DNA of 64,000 nt from Nocardioides antri. GTDB taxonomy: Bacteria > Actinomycetota > Actinomycetes > Propionibacteriales > Nocardioidaceae. This document shows, in pieces, positions 17,383 to 27,146 of this stretch. A model generated the notes under the pieces. That model made no database searches and was not told the DNA's origin. It saw nothing but the letters and a program-made list of their open reading frames with translations. A program made the position numbers and the translations under genes. Within the stretch, counting starts at the first letter, position 1. Every line of letters begins with the position of its first letter. The stretch spans positions 1 through 64,000 of the forward strand of contig NZ_VUJW01000013.1 in NCBI RefSeq assembly GCF_008373765.1, in the 5' to 3' direction.

Positions 17383-18744
17383 TTGAGCAAGCCCGCGCCG
17401 CTGAGCGGCTTCCCGGAGTTCCTGCCTGCCCAGCGGGTGGTGGAGCAGCACGTGGTGACGACCCTCGCGGAGACCTTCGAGCTCCATGGCTTCGCGAGCG
17501 TCGAGACGCGCGCCGTCGAGCCGCTGGACCAGCTGCTCCGCAAGGGCGACACCTCGAAGGAGGTCTACCTCCTGCGCCGGCTCCAAGCTGGGTTCGACGG
17601 CGGCCCCGACGACGCAGCCAAGGGGATCGGGCTCCACTTCGACCTCACCGTCCCGTTCGCCCGCTACGTGCTGGAGCACGCCGGCAAGCTGGAGTTCCCG
17701 TTCCGCCGCTACCAGATCCAGAAGGTGTGGCGCGGCGAGCGGCCCCAGGAGGGCCGGTTCCGCGAGTTCCTGCAGGCCGACATCGACATCGTCGGCCGCG
17801 ACGAGCTGGCGTTCCACCACGACATCGAGGTCACCCGGGTGATGCTCGACGCGCTGGGGAAGCTGGACTTCCTGCCCGGTTTCCGGCTGCAGGTCAACAA
17901 CCGCAAGCTGATCCAGGGGTTCTACCTCGGCCTCGGGGCGGACGACGTCGACGAGGTCATGCGCCTGGTCGACAAGCTCGACAAGCTGTCGCCCGAGCAG
18001 GTGACCGGCCTGCTGGTGGACGAGGCCGGCCTCACGACCGAGCAGGCCGAGCAGTGCCTGGCACTCGCCACGATCCGTGCCGCCGACGACTCCTTCGTCG
18101 ACCGGGTTCGGGCGCTCGGCGTCGAGCACCCGCTGCTCGACGAGGGCCTGGACGAGCTCGCCCAGCTGCTGCGCGGCACGGTCGGCCTGGCCACCGACAC
18201 GGTGCGCATCGAGGCCGACCTCTCGATCGCGCGCGGCCTCGACTACTACACCGGGACCGTCTTCGAGACCCGCCTCGACGGCTACGAGTCGCTCGGCTCG
18301 ATCTGCTCGGGCGGCCGCTACGACGCACTCGCCAGCGACGGCCGCACGACGTACCCCGGCGTCGGCATCTCGCTCGGCGTCAGTCGCGTGCTGGTCCCTC
18401 TCGTCCAGCGGGGAGTCGTGACGGCGGACCGGTCGGTCCCCAGCGCGGTGCTCGTGGCCCTCGCCGACGAGGACTCCCGACCGGACGCCGACGACGTCGC
18501 CACCGCCCTGCGGGCGCGCGGGATCCCCTGCGAGGTGGCGCCCTCGGCCGCCAAGTTCGGCAAGCAGATCCGCCACGCCGACCGGCGCGGCATCCCCTAC
18601 GTGTGGTTCTCCACCACGGACGCCGACGGCGTCACGCACGAGGTCAAGGACATCCGCACCGGAAACCAGGTGCCGGCCGACCCGGCCACCTGGGAGCCTC
18701 CTGTGGAGGACCTCCGACCCACCATCATCACGACCAAGGAGTAG
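17383..18744 (+). CDS. hisS: Histidyl-tRNA synthetase
   Basis: 453 residues from TTG 17383. GAGGA lies about nine bases upstream, and similarity begins at [20 protein letters not shown]. Class II motifs are visible: [11 protein letters not shown] (motif 1/2 region), [21 protein letters not shown] (motif 2), the His-specific [12 protein letters not shown] and GGRYD, and motif 3 in [11 protein letters not shown]. The anticodon-binding domain follows from about 340. It is paired with aspS (2 bases apart), a common bacterial arrangement. Confidence 0.95.
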   Translation: MSKPAPLSGFPEFLPAQRVVEQHVVTTLAETFELHGFASVETRAVEPLDQLLRKGDTSKEVYLLRRLQAGFDGGPDDAAKGIGLHFDLTVPFARYVLEHAGKLEFPFRRYQIQKVWRGERPQEGRFREFLQADIDIVGRDELAFHHDIEVTRVMLDALGKLDFLPGFRLQVNNRKLIQGFYLGLGADDVDEVMRLVDKLDKLSPEQVTGLLVDEAGLTTEQAEQCLALATIRAADDSFVDRVRALGVEHPLLDEGLDELAQLLRGTVGLATDTVRIEADLSIARGLDYYTGTVFETRLDGYESLGSICSGGRYDALASDGRTTYPGVGISLGVSRVLVPLVQRGVVTADRSVPSAVLVALADEDSRPDADDVATALRARGIPCEVAPSAAKFGKQIRHADRRGIPYVWFSTTDADGVTHEVKDIRTGNQVPADPATWEPPVEDLRPTIITTKE

Positions 18745-18746
18745 AT

Positions 18747-20525
18747 GTGATCCGCACCCACGACGCCGGCGCCCTGCGCGTCGACAACGTCGGCCAGACC
18801 GTGACCCTCGCCGGTTGGGTGGCGAACCGTCGCGATCACGGCGGGGTGGCGTTCATCGATCTCCGCGACTCCAGCGGCGTGGTACAGGTGGTCATCCGCG
18901 ACGAGTCCGTCGCGCACGCCCTCCGCTCGGAGTACTGCCTCAAGGTCACCGGCGAGGTCACGGCCCGCAAGGAGGGCAACGAGAACCCCAACCTGCCGAC
19001 CGGGGCGATCGAGGTCGTCGCCGCTCCCGGCGAGGGAGGCGTCGAGGTCCTATCGGCCTCCGCGCCGCTGCCGTTCCCGATCAGCGACCACGTGGACGTG
19101 GGGGAGGAGGTGCGCCTCAAGCACCGCTACCTCGACCTGCGTCGTACGGCGCCCGGCGCCGCCCTCCGCCTGCGGAGCCAGGTCAACCGCGCGGCCCGCG
19201 CCGTGCTCGACGCCCACGACTTCGTGGAGATCGAGACGCCCACGCTGACCCGGAGCACCCCGGAGGGGGCCCGGGACTTCCTGGTGCCGGCCCGGCTCCG
19301 CCCCGGCAGCTGGTACGCCCTGCCGCAGAGCCCCCAGCTGTTCAAGCAGCTGCTCATGGTGGCCGGCATGGAGCGCTACTACCAGATCGCGCGCTGCTAC
19401 CGCGACGAGGACTTCCGGGCCGACCGCCAGCCGGAGTTCACCCAGCTCGACGTCGAGATGAGCTTCGTCGAGCAGGACGACGTCCTCGCGCTCTCCGAGG
19501 AGATCCTCGCGGCGCTGTGGCAGCTGGTGGGCTACGACCTCCCGCGCCCGATCCCGCGGATGACCTTCGCCGACGCCATGGCCCGCTACGGATCCGACAA
19601 GCCCGACCTGCGGATGGGCCAGGAGCTCGTCGAGTGCACCGACTACTTCAAGGACACCTCGTTCCGGGTGTTCCAGGCGCCGTACGTCGGTGCCGTCGTG
19701 ATGCCCGGCGGTGCCGGCCAGCCGCGCAAGCAGCTCGACGCGTGGCAGGAGTGGGCCAAGCAGCGCGGTGCGCGCGGCCTGGCCTACGTGCTGGTCCAGG
19801 CCGACGGCGAGCTGGGTGGCCCGGTCGCCAAGAACCTCAGCGACGAGGAGAAGGCCGGCCTGGCCGCGCACGTCGGCGCGCAGCCCGGTGACTGCGTGTT
19901 CTTCGCCGCCGGAGCCCCGAAGCCCAGCCGGGCCCTGCTCGGCGCCGCACGTCTCGAGATCGGGCGCCGCTGCGGCCTGATCGACGAGAGCGCCTGGAGC
20001 TTCGTGTGGGTGCTCGACGCGCCCCTGCTCGAGCCGGCGTCCGACGCCACGGCTGCCGGCGACGTCGCCGTGGGCCAGGGCGAGTGGACCGCGGTGCACC
20101 ACGCCTTCACCAGCCCGCAGGACCCCGAGGGCTTCGACAAGGACCCCGGCAACGCCCTGGCGTGGGCCTACGACATCGTCTGCAACGGCAACGAGATCGG
20201 CGGCGGCTCGATCCGTATCCACCGCGAGGACGTCCAGAAGCGCGTCTTCGCCCTGATGGGCATCGACGAGGAGGAGGCGGAGGAGAAGTTCGGCTTCCTC
20301 CTCGAGGCCTTCAAGTACGGCGCCCCGCCGCACGGCGGCATCGCGTTCGGCTGGGACCGGATCTGCGCGCTGCTCGCCGGCACCGACTCGATCCGCGAGG
20401 TCATTGCGTTCCCCAAGTCGGGCGGCGGGTTCGACCCGCTGACGGCCGCGCCCGCGCCGATCACGCCGGAGCAGCGCAAGGAGGCCGGGGTCGACGCGGT
20501 TCCCGAGGCGGACCTTCCTGCCTGA
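18747..20525 (+). CDS. aspS: Aspartyl-tRNA synthetase
   Basis: 592 residues from GTG 18747; the open frame upstream lies inside hisS and is not coding. The anticodon-binding OB fold is at the N-terminus ([20 protein letters not shown]). Class II motif 2 is in [20 protein letters not shown], a bacterial GAD insert lies near 290-410, and motif 3 is [16 protein letters not shown]. The length is that of the bacterial (not archaeal) type. Whether it also charges tRNA-Asn cannot be told without knowing if asnS or gatCAB is present elsewhere. Confidence 0.97.
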   Translation: MIRTHDAGALRVDNVGQTVTLAGWVANRRDHGGVAFIDLRDSSGVVQVVIRDESVAHALRSEYCLKVTGEVTARKEGNENPNLPTGAIEVVAAPGEGGVEVLSASAPLPFPISDHVDVGEEVRLKHRYLDLRRTAPGAALRLRSQVNRAARAVLDAHDFVEIETPTLTRSTPEGARDFLVPARLRPGSWYALPQSPQLFKQLLMVAGMERYYQIARCYRDEDFRADRQPEFTQLDVEMSFVEQDDVLALSEEILAALWQLVGYDLPRPIPRMTFADAMARYGSDKPDLRMGQELVECTDYFKDTSFRVFQAPYVGAVVMPGGAGQPRKQLDAWQEWAKQRGARGLAYVLVQADGELGGPVAKNLSDEEKAGLAAHVGAQPGDCVFFAAGAPKPSRALLGAARLEIGRRCGLIDESAWSFVWVLDAPLLEPASDATAAGDVAVGQGEWTAVHHAFTSPQDPEGFDKDPGNALAWAYDIVCNGNEIGGGSIRIHREDVQKRVFALMGIDEEEAEEKFGFLLEAFKYGAPPHGGIAFGWDRICALLAGTDSIREVIAFPKSGGGFDPLTAAPAPITPEQRKEAGVDAVPEADLPA

Positions 20526-20700
20526 GTGCCTCTTCGCCGGACACCTTCCGCGACTAACGAGATCAAACCGTTACCGCGTCGGCATCGATTCGCGCCCACG
20601 GTTCGTCCTAGAGTCGCGACCGGCGCCGTGAGGCGCGTCACCGTGACGAAGGTCGCGGCGGCTGGGTTGCGAAGCCCGATCTTGGGCGGACGAGGTGAGC
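20526..20700. other. Intergenic region before the ABC importer
   Basis: 175 non-coding bases. It holds a 13-base palindrome CGTCAC-C-GTGACG at 20636-20648 and no recognisable terminator after aspS. It presumably contains the promoter of the importer genes, but no confident -10/-35 pair is seen. Confidence 0.4.
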
Positions 20701-21738
20701 ATGACCGACCCGACTGCGGGTGTGCAGGTTGCCGAGACCACCGAGGGCAGACAGCACTTCAGCGACGAGCCGACGGGCCGCCGGGACAAGGCGATCGAAG
20801 GCCGGTCACCTCTCCAGATCGCACTCTCGCGGCTCGTCAAGGACAAGCTCGCCATGGTGTGCGCGGCCGTCGTGCTGTTCTTCATCCTGGTCGCGCTCTT
20901 CGCGCCCATGATCACCTCGGCGCTCGGGGTGTCGACCGACGTGGTGCGCAGCTGTGACGTGCTGGAGTGCAACGCGGCGAACCCCGGCGTGGGATACCCC
21001 AAGACGGGCCCGCCGTTCTACGGGTTCGACGCCGAGCACCCGCTGGGTCTTGCGCCGCGCACCGGCGCCGACAACCTCGCGCACTGGGTGGAGGGCTGCC
21101 GCACCTCGCTGCTGATCGCGGGGTCGGCAACGCTCATCGCCTCTCTCGTCGGCATCGTGCTCGGTCTGACCGCCGGCTTCGCCGGCGGCGTCGTCGACAA
21201 GATCATCTCGTTCGTCACCGACTTCTTCCTCACCATCCCGTTCCTCCTCGCAGCTCTGACGATCGCCCCGATCGTGATCGAGCGCTACTCCACCGGAGAC
21301 AGCTACGCGACCGCGCAGAAGGTCTCCCTGATCGGGGTGCTGGCACTCTTCGGCTGGATGGGCGTGGCCCGCCTGATACGCGGCGAGGTGCTGTCGCTGA
21401 GGGAGCGGGAGTTCATCCTGGCCGCGCGCGTGGTGGGGATGCCCATCCACCGGATCATGCTCCGCGAGCTGCTCCCCAACCTGACCGCACCGATCGTGAT
21501 CAGCGTGTCCCTGATGCTGCCGGCGTTCGTCGCCGCTGAGGCCGGCCTCGCCTTCCTCGGCATCGGCGTGACCGGGAGCCCGTCCTGGGGGCAGACGATC
21601 TCCAAGGCCGTGCCCTACTGGTCGAACTACTCGCTCTACCTGATCGAGCCGATGCTGGGCGTGGTCCTGCTCGTGCTCTCACTCAACCTGCTCGGGGATG
21701 CGATCCGCGACGCTCTCGATCCCAAGACGAGGCGCTGA
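20701..21738 (+). CDS. Peptide-type ABC transporter permease (DppC/OppC family)
   Basis: 345 residues from ATG 20701 (GTG 20695 possible). Membrane segment 1 is at about 40-60; an extracytoplasmic stretch with two cysteines (VRSCDVLECNAANPG) separates it from the five remaining segments. The permease EAA loop is EFILAARVVGMPIHRIM...LLPN. It is one of two permeases forming the channel of a peptide, nickel or related importer. The gene order here is C-A-B-D-F, with this permease first and the binding protein second. Confidence 0.92.
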   Translation: MTDPTAGVQVAETTEGRQHFSDEPTGRRDKAIEGRSPLQIALSRLVKDKLAMVCAAVVLFFILVALFAPMITSALGVSTDVVRSCDVLECNAANPGVGYPKTGPPFYGFDAEHPLGLAPRTGADNLAHWVEGCRTSLLIAGSATLIASLVGIVLGLTAGFAGGVVDKIISFVTDFFLTIPFLLAALTIAPIVIERYSTGDSYATAQKVSLIGVLALFGWMGVARLIRGEVLSLREREFILAARVVGMPIHRIMLRELLPNLTAPIVISVSLMLPAFVAAEAGLAFLGIGVTGSPSWGQTISKAVPYWSNYSLYLIEPMLGVVLLVLSLNLLGDAIRDALDPKTRR

Positions 21739-21801
21739 CCGGATCACCAGGATGTCGCCTTCAGCCATCGGGGGCGCACACATAGGAAGAAAGGCTGGAA
21801 C

Positions 21802-23580
21802 ATGAGACGGACCAAGGCGCTGGCAGCAGCAGCCACGGGTGCCGCACTCCTCACGGTCGCTGCGTGCGGCGGGAGTGACGGACCCGGTGAGGGTGGTGAC
21901 GGCGGCGAGTTCGAGGAAGCCGGCGAGACCATCGACAAGGACCCCGACCGCCAGGGACCGGCCCCCGACATCGAGGGCGCCCAGGAGGGCGGCACGATCA
22001 CGGTCTACCTTCCCGACGACCCCGGCCCCGAGGACCTGGACCCGACCAACGGCTGGTCGGTGACCGGCAACTCGATCCAGCAGGCGCTCACCCACCGGTC
22101 GCTCACGCAGTACGCGCGTGACCCCGAGTCCGGCGAGATGATCCTGGTCCCGGACCTCGCGGAGGACCTCGGTCAGGCGAACGACGACTTCACCGAGTGG
22201 ACGTTCACGATCCGTGAGGACGCCACCTGGGAGACCGGCGACCCGATCACCGCGGAGGAGGTGGCGTGGGGCATCGAGCGTTCGTTCGACTCCGACACCT
22301 TCCCGTCCGGTCCGGGCACCGAGTACACCGAGCACTTCTTCGAGGGTGCCGAGGAGTACGACGGTCCCTACTCCGACCCGAAGGCCGCCGAGTCGTTCGA
22401 CGGTGTGACCTTCGACAACGATGCGCGCACGGTCACCATCAAGATGTCCACGACGTTCCCGGACATGGACTACTGGGGCGCGTTCATGGCGATGGGCCCG
22501 GCTCCGCTGGGCAAGGAGTCCGACCCGCCGGCCTACGGTGCGATGCCGCTGTCGAACGGTCCCTACAAGGTCGAGTCGTTCCGGCCCAGCGAGGAGCTGG
22601 TGCTCGTCCGCAACGACGAGTGGATCCCCGAGTCCGACCCGGCTCGCCACCAGTACGCCGACAAGTGGGTGTTCAACTTCGCTGCTGACCCGACGCAGAC
22701 CGACGAGCTGATGCTCAGCGGCAACACCGAGTCCCAGACCTCGATGTCCGCGTCGATCACCTCGGAGAACTACCAGAACTTCCGCGACACCCTCGGTGAC
22801 CGCCTGGTTCAGCAGTCCGCCCAGTGCACCAGCTTCCTTTCTCCGGACTACACCAAGATCAAGGAGATCGAGGTTCGCAAGGCGATCGCCTACGCCTACG
22901 ACTACGAGAGCATCTGGAACGCCTCGGGTGAGGTCCCGGGCGTGACCCGGGTGCCGGCCAACTCGATCATGCCGCCGGGCATGTCGGGCAAGTCGGACTA
23001 CCAGGTCGACGGTGAGCAGATCACCTTCGACCCGGAGAAGGCCAAGGAGCTCCTGGCCGAGGCGGGCTACGAGGACGGCTATGACATCCACATGGCCTAC
23101 GCCACCGGCTCGCCGACCACCGAGGCCGCGCAGGAGCAGCTGAAGCGCGGGTTCGAGGAGGCTGGCTTCAACGTCACCGAGTACCCCGTCCCGATCGAGA
23201 CCTCGCTCTACACGATCTGGACCGACCCGGACAACAAGATCAACAAGAAGCTCAACCTCCGGGGCGTCAACTGGTGCTCCGACTGGCCGTCCGGTCTGAC
23301 CATGCTCCCGTCGCTTCTCCGGACGGGCGCTACCTACAACACCGCGTTCTTCTCCGAGGAGGAGATCGACGCCGAGTTCGAGGAGATCCCGACGCTGCCG
23401 GTGGAGGACCAGCCGGCTGCCTGGGGTGAGCTCGACCAGCGGATTGCCGAGGAGTACTACCCGATCATCCCGACCGCGTTCCGCAACGACCTCTTCGCCT
23501 TCGGCGAGAAGATCGGGAACCCGACGGGTGACGGCGCTCTCGGCGCACCCAACTACAAGGACCTGTACGTCGCTCCCTGA
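21802..23580 (+). CDS. Peptide-type ABC transporter substrate-binding lipoprotein
   Basis: 592 residues, SBP_bac_5 family. Signal peptide MRRTKALAAAATGAALLTVA is followed by the lipobox cysteine (VAAC) and a Gly/Asp/Glu-rich linker tethering the domain. Family stretches include VPDLAEDL, EWTFTIREDATWETGDPITA and GPYKVESFRP. Ligand cannot be deduced; peptides are typical. AAGAAAG-like purine sequence 10 bases upstream serves as ribosome binding site. Two hairpins follow the gene, which should raise its expression above that of the downstream permease and ATPases. Confidence 0.93.
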   Translation: MRRTKALAAAATGAALLTVAACGGSDGPGEGGDGGEFEEAGETIDKDPDRQGPAPDIEGAQEGGTITVYLPDDPGPEDLDPTNGWSVTGNSIQQALTHRSLTQYARDPESGEMILVPDLAEDLGQANDDFTEWTFTIREDATWETGDPITAEEVAWGIERSFDSDTFPSGPGTEYTEHFFEGAEEYDGPYSDPKAAESFDGVTFDNDARTVTIKMSTTFPDMDYWGAFMAMGPAPLGKESDPPAYGAMPLSNGPYKVESFRPSEELVLVRNDEWIPESDPARHQYADKWVFNFAADPTQTDELMLSGNTESQTSMSASITSENYQNFRDTLGDRLVQQSAQCTSFLSPDYTKIKEIEVRKAIAYAYDYESIWNASGEVPGVTRVPANSIMPPGMSGKSDYQVDGEQITFDPEKAKELLAEAGYEDGYDIHMAYATGSPTTEAAQEQLKRGFEEAGFNVTEYPVPIETSLYTIWTDPDNKINKKLNLRGVNWCSDWPSGLTMLPSLLRTGATYNTAFFSEEEIDAEFEEIPTLPVEDQPAAWGELDQRIAEEYYPIIPTAFRNDLFAFGEKIGNPTGDGALGAPNYKDLYVAP

Positions 23581-23605
23581 GCGATCCGACAGTGATCCGA
23601 ACCGA

Positions 23606-23623
23606 CGTCAGCTCGGGCTGACG
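23606..23623 (+). terminator. Hairpin after the substrate-binding gene (minor)
   Basis: CGTCAGC, loop TCGG, GCTGACG: a seven-base-pair stem directly upstream of a larger hairpin. Confidence 0.4.
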
Positions 23624-23634
23624 CAGGGCTAACG

Positions 23635-23668
23635 CCGGTGGGGGTCCCGACCCAGGGGCCCCCACCGG
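23635..23668 (+). terminator. Strong hairpin between substrate-binding and permease genes
   Basis: CCGGTGGGGG pairs with CCCCCACCGG, and the stem extends through one G-U and three G-C pairs over a six-base loop. No U-tract follows, so it may attenuate or protect the upstream mRNA end rather than end transcription fully. Confidence 0.6.
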
Positions 23669-23729
23669 TCAGCCTGAACCGCCGGCAGGCTCGGCCGCCG
23701 GCGGCACTCGATCCAGATGGAGGGACCAG

Positions 23730-24734
23730 TTGTTCGCGTACGTCGTCAAGCGCCTGCTGTCAGGCGTCGTGGTGCTGTTCCTGGTCTCGATGACCATCTT
23801 CCTCGTCTTCTGGTACGGCCCGCAGGAGCCGGCGCAGGTCGTCTGCGACCGACAGACGAGCAACCGGTGCGGCGAGCGCATCGAGCTCTACCGCGAGAAC
23901 CTCGGCTACAACAACGCCTGGTACGAGGAGTACGGCACCTTCCTGAAGGGCATCGCGGTCGGCCGTGACATCAAGTTCGGCAACCGCGAGCTGTCGTGCG
24001 CCGCGCCGTGCCTCGGCCGGTCCTACCTGAACGACGCCCCGGTCTGGGAGGAGATGAAGACCCGGATGCCGGCGACCTTCTCGGTCGCGATCGGGGGCGC
24101 GGCCCTCTACCTCCTGCTCGGCATCCCCATCGGCATAGCCGCCGCGCGAAGACGGGGCACACTCGCAGACAAGGCGCTGGTGTCCTCGTTCCTGGTCATC
24201 AGCTCCATCCCGTACTACCTGTTCGCACTCCTCGTCTGGCTCTTCCTGACGATCAGCTGGGAGATCCCACTCTTCGCCGAGACCGGGTACTTCCCACTCA
24301 CCGACAATCCAGCAAAGTGGTTCTCGGGGTTGTTCCTGGCCTGGATCGCGCTCGGCGTCTTCGGCTGTACGTCGTACACCAGGTACACCCGCGGCTCGAT
24401 GGTCGAGGTGCTGGGTGAGGACTACATCCGCACCGCCAAGGCCAAGGGCCTGGCGAGCACCAAGGTCGTCTACAAGCACGGCCTCCGCTCCGCGCTGGTG
24501 CCCGTCGTGACCATCTTCGGCATCGACTTCGGCACGCTGCTGGCCGGCACGATCTTCACCGAGCAGATCTTCGACATCGAGGGCATCGGCCGATGGGCGC
24601 TGAACGCCGTCTACCAGCGTGACCTGCCGGTGGTCGCCGCGACCGCCCTGTTCGGCGCGACGATCCTGATCATCAGCAACCTGATCGTCGACGTCGTCTA
24701 CAGCATCCTCGACCCCCGGGTGCGGTTCTCATGA
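23730..24734 (+). CDS. Peptide-type ABC transporter permease (DppB/OppB family)
   Basis: 334 residues from TTG 23730, with GGAGGG about six bases upstream. Membrane segment 1 (LLSGVVVLFLVSMTIFLVFW) is followed by a cytoplasm-external stretch with four cysteines (VVCDRQTSNRC, LSCAAPCLG) that is longer than in E. coli DppB. The EAA loop is EDYIRTAKAKGLASTKVVYKH. It pairs with the upstream DppC-type permease. The stop overlaps the next start (ATGA). Confidence 0.9.
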   Translation: MFAYVVKRLLSGVVVLFLVSMTIFLVFWYGPQEPAQVVCDRQTSNRCGERIELYRENLGYNNAWYEEYGTFLKGIAVGRDIKFGNRELSCAAPCLGRSYLNDAPVWEEMKTRMPATFSVAIGGAALYLLLGIPIGIAAARRRGTLADKALVSSFLVISSIPYYLFALLVWLFLTISWEIPLFAETGYFPLTDNPAKWFSGLFLAWIALGVFGCTSYTRYTRGSMVEVLGEDYIRTAKAKGLASTKVVYKHGLRSALVPVVTIFGIDFGTLLAGTIFTEQIFDIEGIGRWALNAVYQRDLPVVAATALFGATILIISNLIVDVVYSILDPRVRFS

Positions 24735-25834
24735 CCGCCGCCGAGCCCATGACCACCCCCGCCCCGACTGGAGGTTCCGTGGAGGACGAGCCGCTGCTCG
24801 TGATCGAGGACCTGACCGTCAGGTTCCCGACCGAGGACGGTGTGGTCTCTGCTGTCACCGACCTGAGCTACTCGGTCGACCTCGGCAAGACCCTCGGCAT
24901 CGTCGGGGAGTCCGGCTCCGGCAAGTCGGTCTCGAGCATGGCAGTCCTCGGTCTGCACGACGCCCGAACGGCCCGGATCAGCGGCTCGATCCGTCTCCGT
25001 GGCGCGGAGATCGTCGGCATGTCGGAGGCCAAGCTCCGCAAGCTGCGCGGCAACGAGGTCGCGATGATCTTCCAGGACGCGCTGGCCGCCCTGCACCCGT
25101 TCTACCGGGTCGGCAACCAGCTCGCCGAGGCCTACCAGGAGCACCACCCGGACGCCTCCAAGCGGGACGCGCGGCGCAAGGCGATCGAGATGCTCGACCG
25201 GGTCGGCATCCCGAGGCCGGACCGCCGGGTCGACGACTTCCCGCACCAGTTCTCCGGCGGCATGCGGCAGCGCGCGATGATCGCGATGGGCCTGATCAAC
25301 GACCCGTCGCTGCTCATCGCCGACGAGCCGACGACGGCACTCGACGTGACGGTCCAGGCGCAGATCCTCGACCTGCTCCAGGACCTCCAGCGTGAGTTCA
25401 ACTCTGCGGTCATCATCATCACCCACGACCTCGGGGTGATCGCCGAGATGGCGGACGACGTCCTGGTCATGTACTCCGGACGGGCTGTCGAGTACGGCCC
25501 GTGCAAGGACATCCTCGTGCACCCGGAGATGCCCTACACCTGGGGACTGCTGTCGAGCGTGCCGGACGTCACCTCCGACCCCGACGCCCGGATGATCCCG
25601 ATCCCCGGCAACCCGCCGAGCCTGCTGGCGCCGCCGACCGGCTGCCCGTTCCACCCGCGGTGCGCGCACCGCGACAAGGTGCCGGGTGACCTTTGCAGGA
25701 CCGCCCTACCGGAGCTGCTGCCCGGCGGGCGCGGCGGTCACCACGTGAAGCGCTGCCACCTGACGAACCCCGACGCGATCTACGAGGCCGAGGTGCTGCC
25801 CGAGATCGCCCCCGACCTGGCCGAGGAGCGCTGA
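24731..25834 (+). CDS. Peptide-type ABC transporter ATPase (DppD/OppD family)
   Basis: 367 residues. Walker A GESGSGKS, signature FSGGMRQRAMIA, Walker B LLIADEPTTALD and H-loop IITHDLGV are intact. The C-terminal oligopeptide-transporter domain has the cysteine set GCPFHPRCAH...DLC...KRC that binds an iron-sulfur cluster in this family. It overlaps both neighbours by 1-4 bases. With the next ATPase it forms the heterodimeric motor. Confidence 0.94.
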   Translation: MTAAEPMTTPAPTGGSVEDEPLLVIEDLTVRFPTEDGVVSAVTDLSYSVDLGKTLGIVGESGSGKSVSSMAVLGLHDARTARISGSIRLRGAEIVGMSEAKLRKLRGNEVAMIFQDALAALHPFYRVGNQLAEAYQEHHPDASKRDARRKAIEMLDRVGIPRPDRRVDDFPHQFSGGMRQRAMIAMGLINDPSLLIADEPTTALDVTVQAQILDLLQDLQREFNSAVIIITHDLGVIAEMADDVLVMYSGRAVEYGPCKDILVHPEMPYTWGLLSSVPDVTSDPDARMIPIPGNPPSLLAPPTGCPFHPRCAHRDKVPGDLCRTALPELLPGGRGGHHVKRCHLTNPDAIYEAEVLPEIAPDLAEER

Positions 25835-27114
25835 TGTCGCACAAGACCCCTGAGCAGGGGACGGGGGAGATCGCGGAGTACGAGGTCCCGGAGACCTCCG
25901 TGCCCGAGAACGACGTCGCGACGTTCTCCGAGCTGGTGGGGCACACCCACGCGGCCGCCAAGCTCGACCCGACGGCCGAGCCGGTGCTCACGGTGGAGAA
26001 CCTCCGGATGTACTTCCCGGTCAGGTCGACCGGCCTGGTCCGCCGCAAGATCGGTGACGTCCAGGCGGTCGACGGCATCTCCTTCCAGGTGCCCACGGGC
26101 GGTTCGCTCGGCCTGGTCGGGGAGTCCGGCTGTGGCAAGTCGACGACAGGGCGGCTGATCACGCGTCTCTACAAGCCGACCGGCGGCTCGATGGAGTTCG
26201 CCGGGGTCGACCTCGCCAAGCTCTCCAACCGTGAGCTCAAGCCGCACCGCCGCAACGTGCAGATGATCTTCCAGGATCCCTACACCTCGCTGAACCCGCG
26301 GCAGACGGTCGGCGGGATCGTCGGGGCGCCGCTCGCCGTGCACAACATCTTGCCGAAAAACCAGATCAAGGCCCGGGTGCAGGAGCTGCTCGAGGTCGTC
26401 GGCCTCAGCCCCGAGCACTACAACCGCTACCCGAACGAGTTCTCGGGCGGGCAGCGGCAGCGGATCGGCATCGCCCGGGCCCTCACGCTGAACCCGAAGC
26501 TGCTGGTCGCGGACGAGCCGGTGTCCGCGCTGGACGTGTCCATCCAGGCCCAGGTGATCAACCTGCTGCAGGACATCCAGCAGGAGTTCGGGGTCGCGTT
26601 CCTCTTCATCGCGCACGACCTCGCCGTGGTGCGGCACTTCTGCCCCGAGGTCGCTGTCATGTACCTCGGCAAGATCGTCGAGATCGGTGACCGGGAGAGC
26701 ATCTACTCCCACGCCCACCACCCCTACACCCAGGCGCTCCTCTCGGCCGTGCCCGACATCAAGCAGGCGGTGACGGGGGAGCGGCGCGAACGGATCCGGC
26801 TCACCGGCGACGTGCCGAGCCCGATCGACCCGCCGTCCGGGTGCCGGTTCCGCACGCGGTGCCCGATCGCCCAGGAGATCTGCGCGCGGCACGAGCCGCC
26901 GCTGCTGCAGATCGGCAAGCGCCACAAGGTCGCCTGTCACTTCCCGGGCCGACTGGGCGAGCACCCGCGCGAGCCGTTCACCGCGCGGCTGCTGGGCGTG
27001 GACCGCGAGGGCCAGCCGGACCCGGGTTCGAGCCCGGCGACGGACCTCGTCGAGCAGCCCGGTTACGCCGAGACCTGGTTCGACCTGGACGCGAAGACGA
27101 TCGGGCGGGCGTAA
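25834..27114 (+). CDS. Peptide-type ABC transporter ATPase (DppF/OppF family)
   Basis: 426 residues from ATG 25834, which overlaps the previous stop (TGATG). An N-terminal ~45-residue extension ([20 protein letters not shown]...) precedes the ABC domain. Walker [10 protein letters not shown], signature [12 protein letters not shown], Walker [13 protein letters not shown]. The family cysteine motif is [15 protein letters not shown]...VACH. The ~60-residue tail after it is not conserved. It completes the five-gene importer, which lies between aspS and rarA. Confidence 0.94.
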   Translation: MSHKTPEQGTGEIAEYEVPETSVPENDVATFSELVGHTHAAAKLDPTAEPVLTVENLRMYFPVRSTGLVRRKIGDVQAVDGISFQVPTGGSLGLVGESGCGKSTTGRLITRLYKPTGGSMEFAGVDLAKLSNRELKPHRRNVQMIFQDPYTSLNPRQTVGGIVGAPLAVHNILPKNQIKARVQELLEVVGLSPEHYNRYPNEFSGGQRQRIGIARALTLNPKLLVADEPVSALDVSIQAQVINLLQDIQQEFGVAFLFIAHDLAVVRHFCPEVAVMYLGKIVEIGDRESIYSHAHHPYTQALLSAVPDIKQAVTGERRERIRLTGDVPSPIDPPSGCRFRTRCPIAQEICARHEPPLLQIGKRHKVACHFPGRLGEHPREPFTARLLGVDREGQPDPGSSPATDLVEQPGYAETWFDLDAKTIGRA

Positions 27115-27146
27115 CGACCTCACCGGCGACAGGTCAGAATGCTGGA

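Noticed and set aside
17727-18746. Upstream extension of aspS inside hisS
   Set aside because: The region is fully used by hisS in another frame and the translation is low-complexity Arg/Pro; GTG 18747 begins the conserved AspRS N-terminus.
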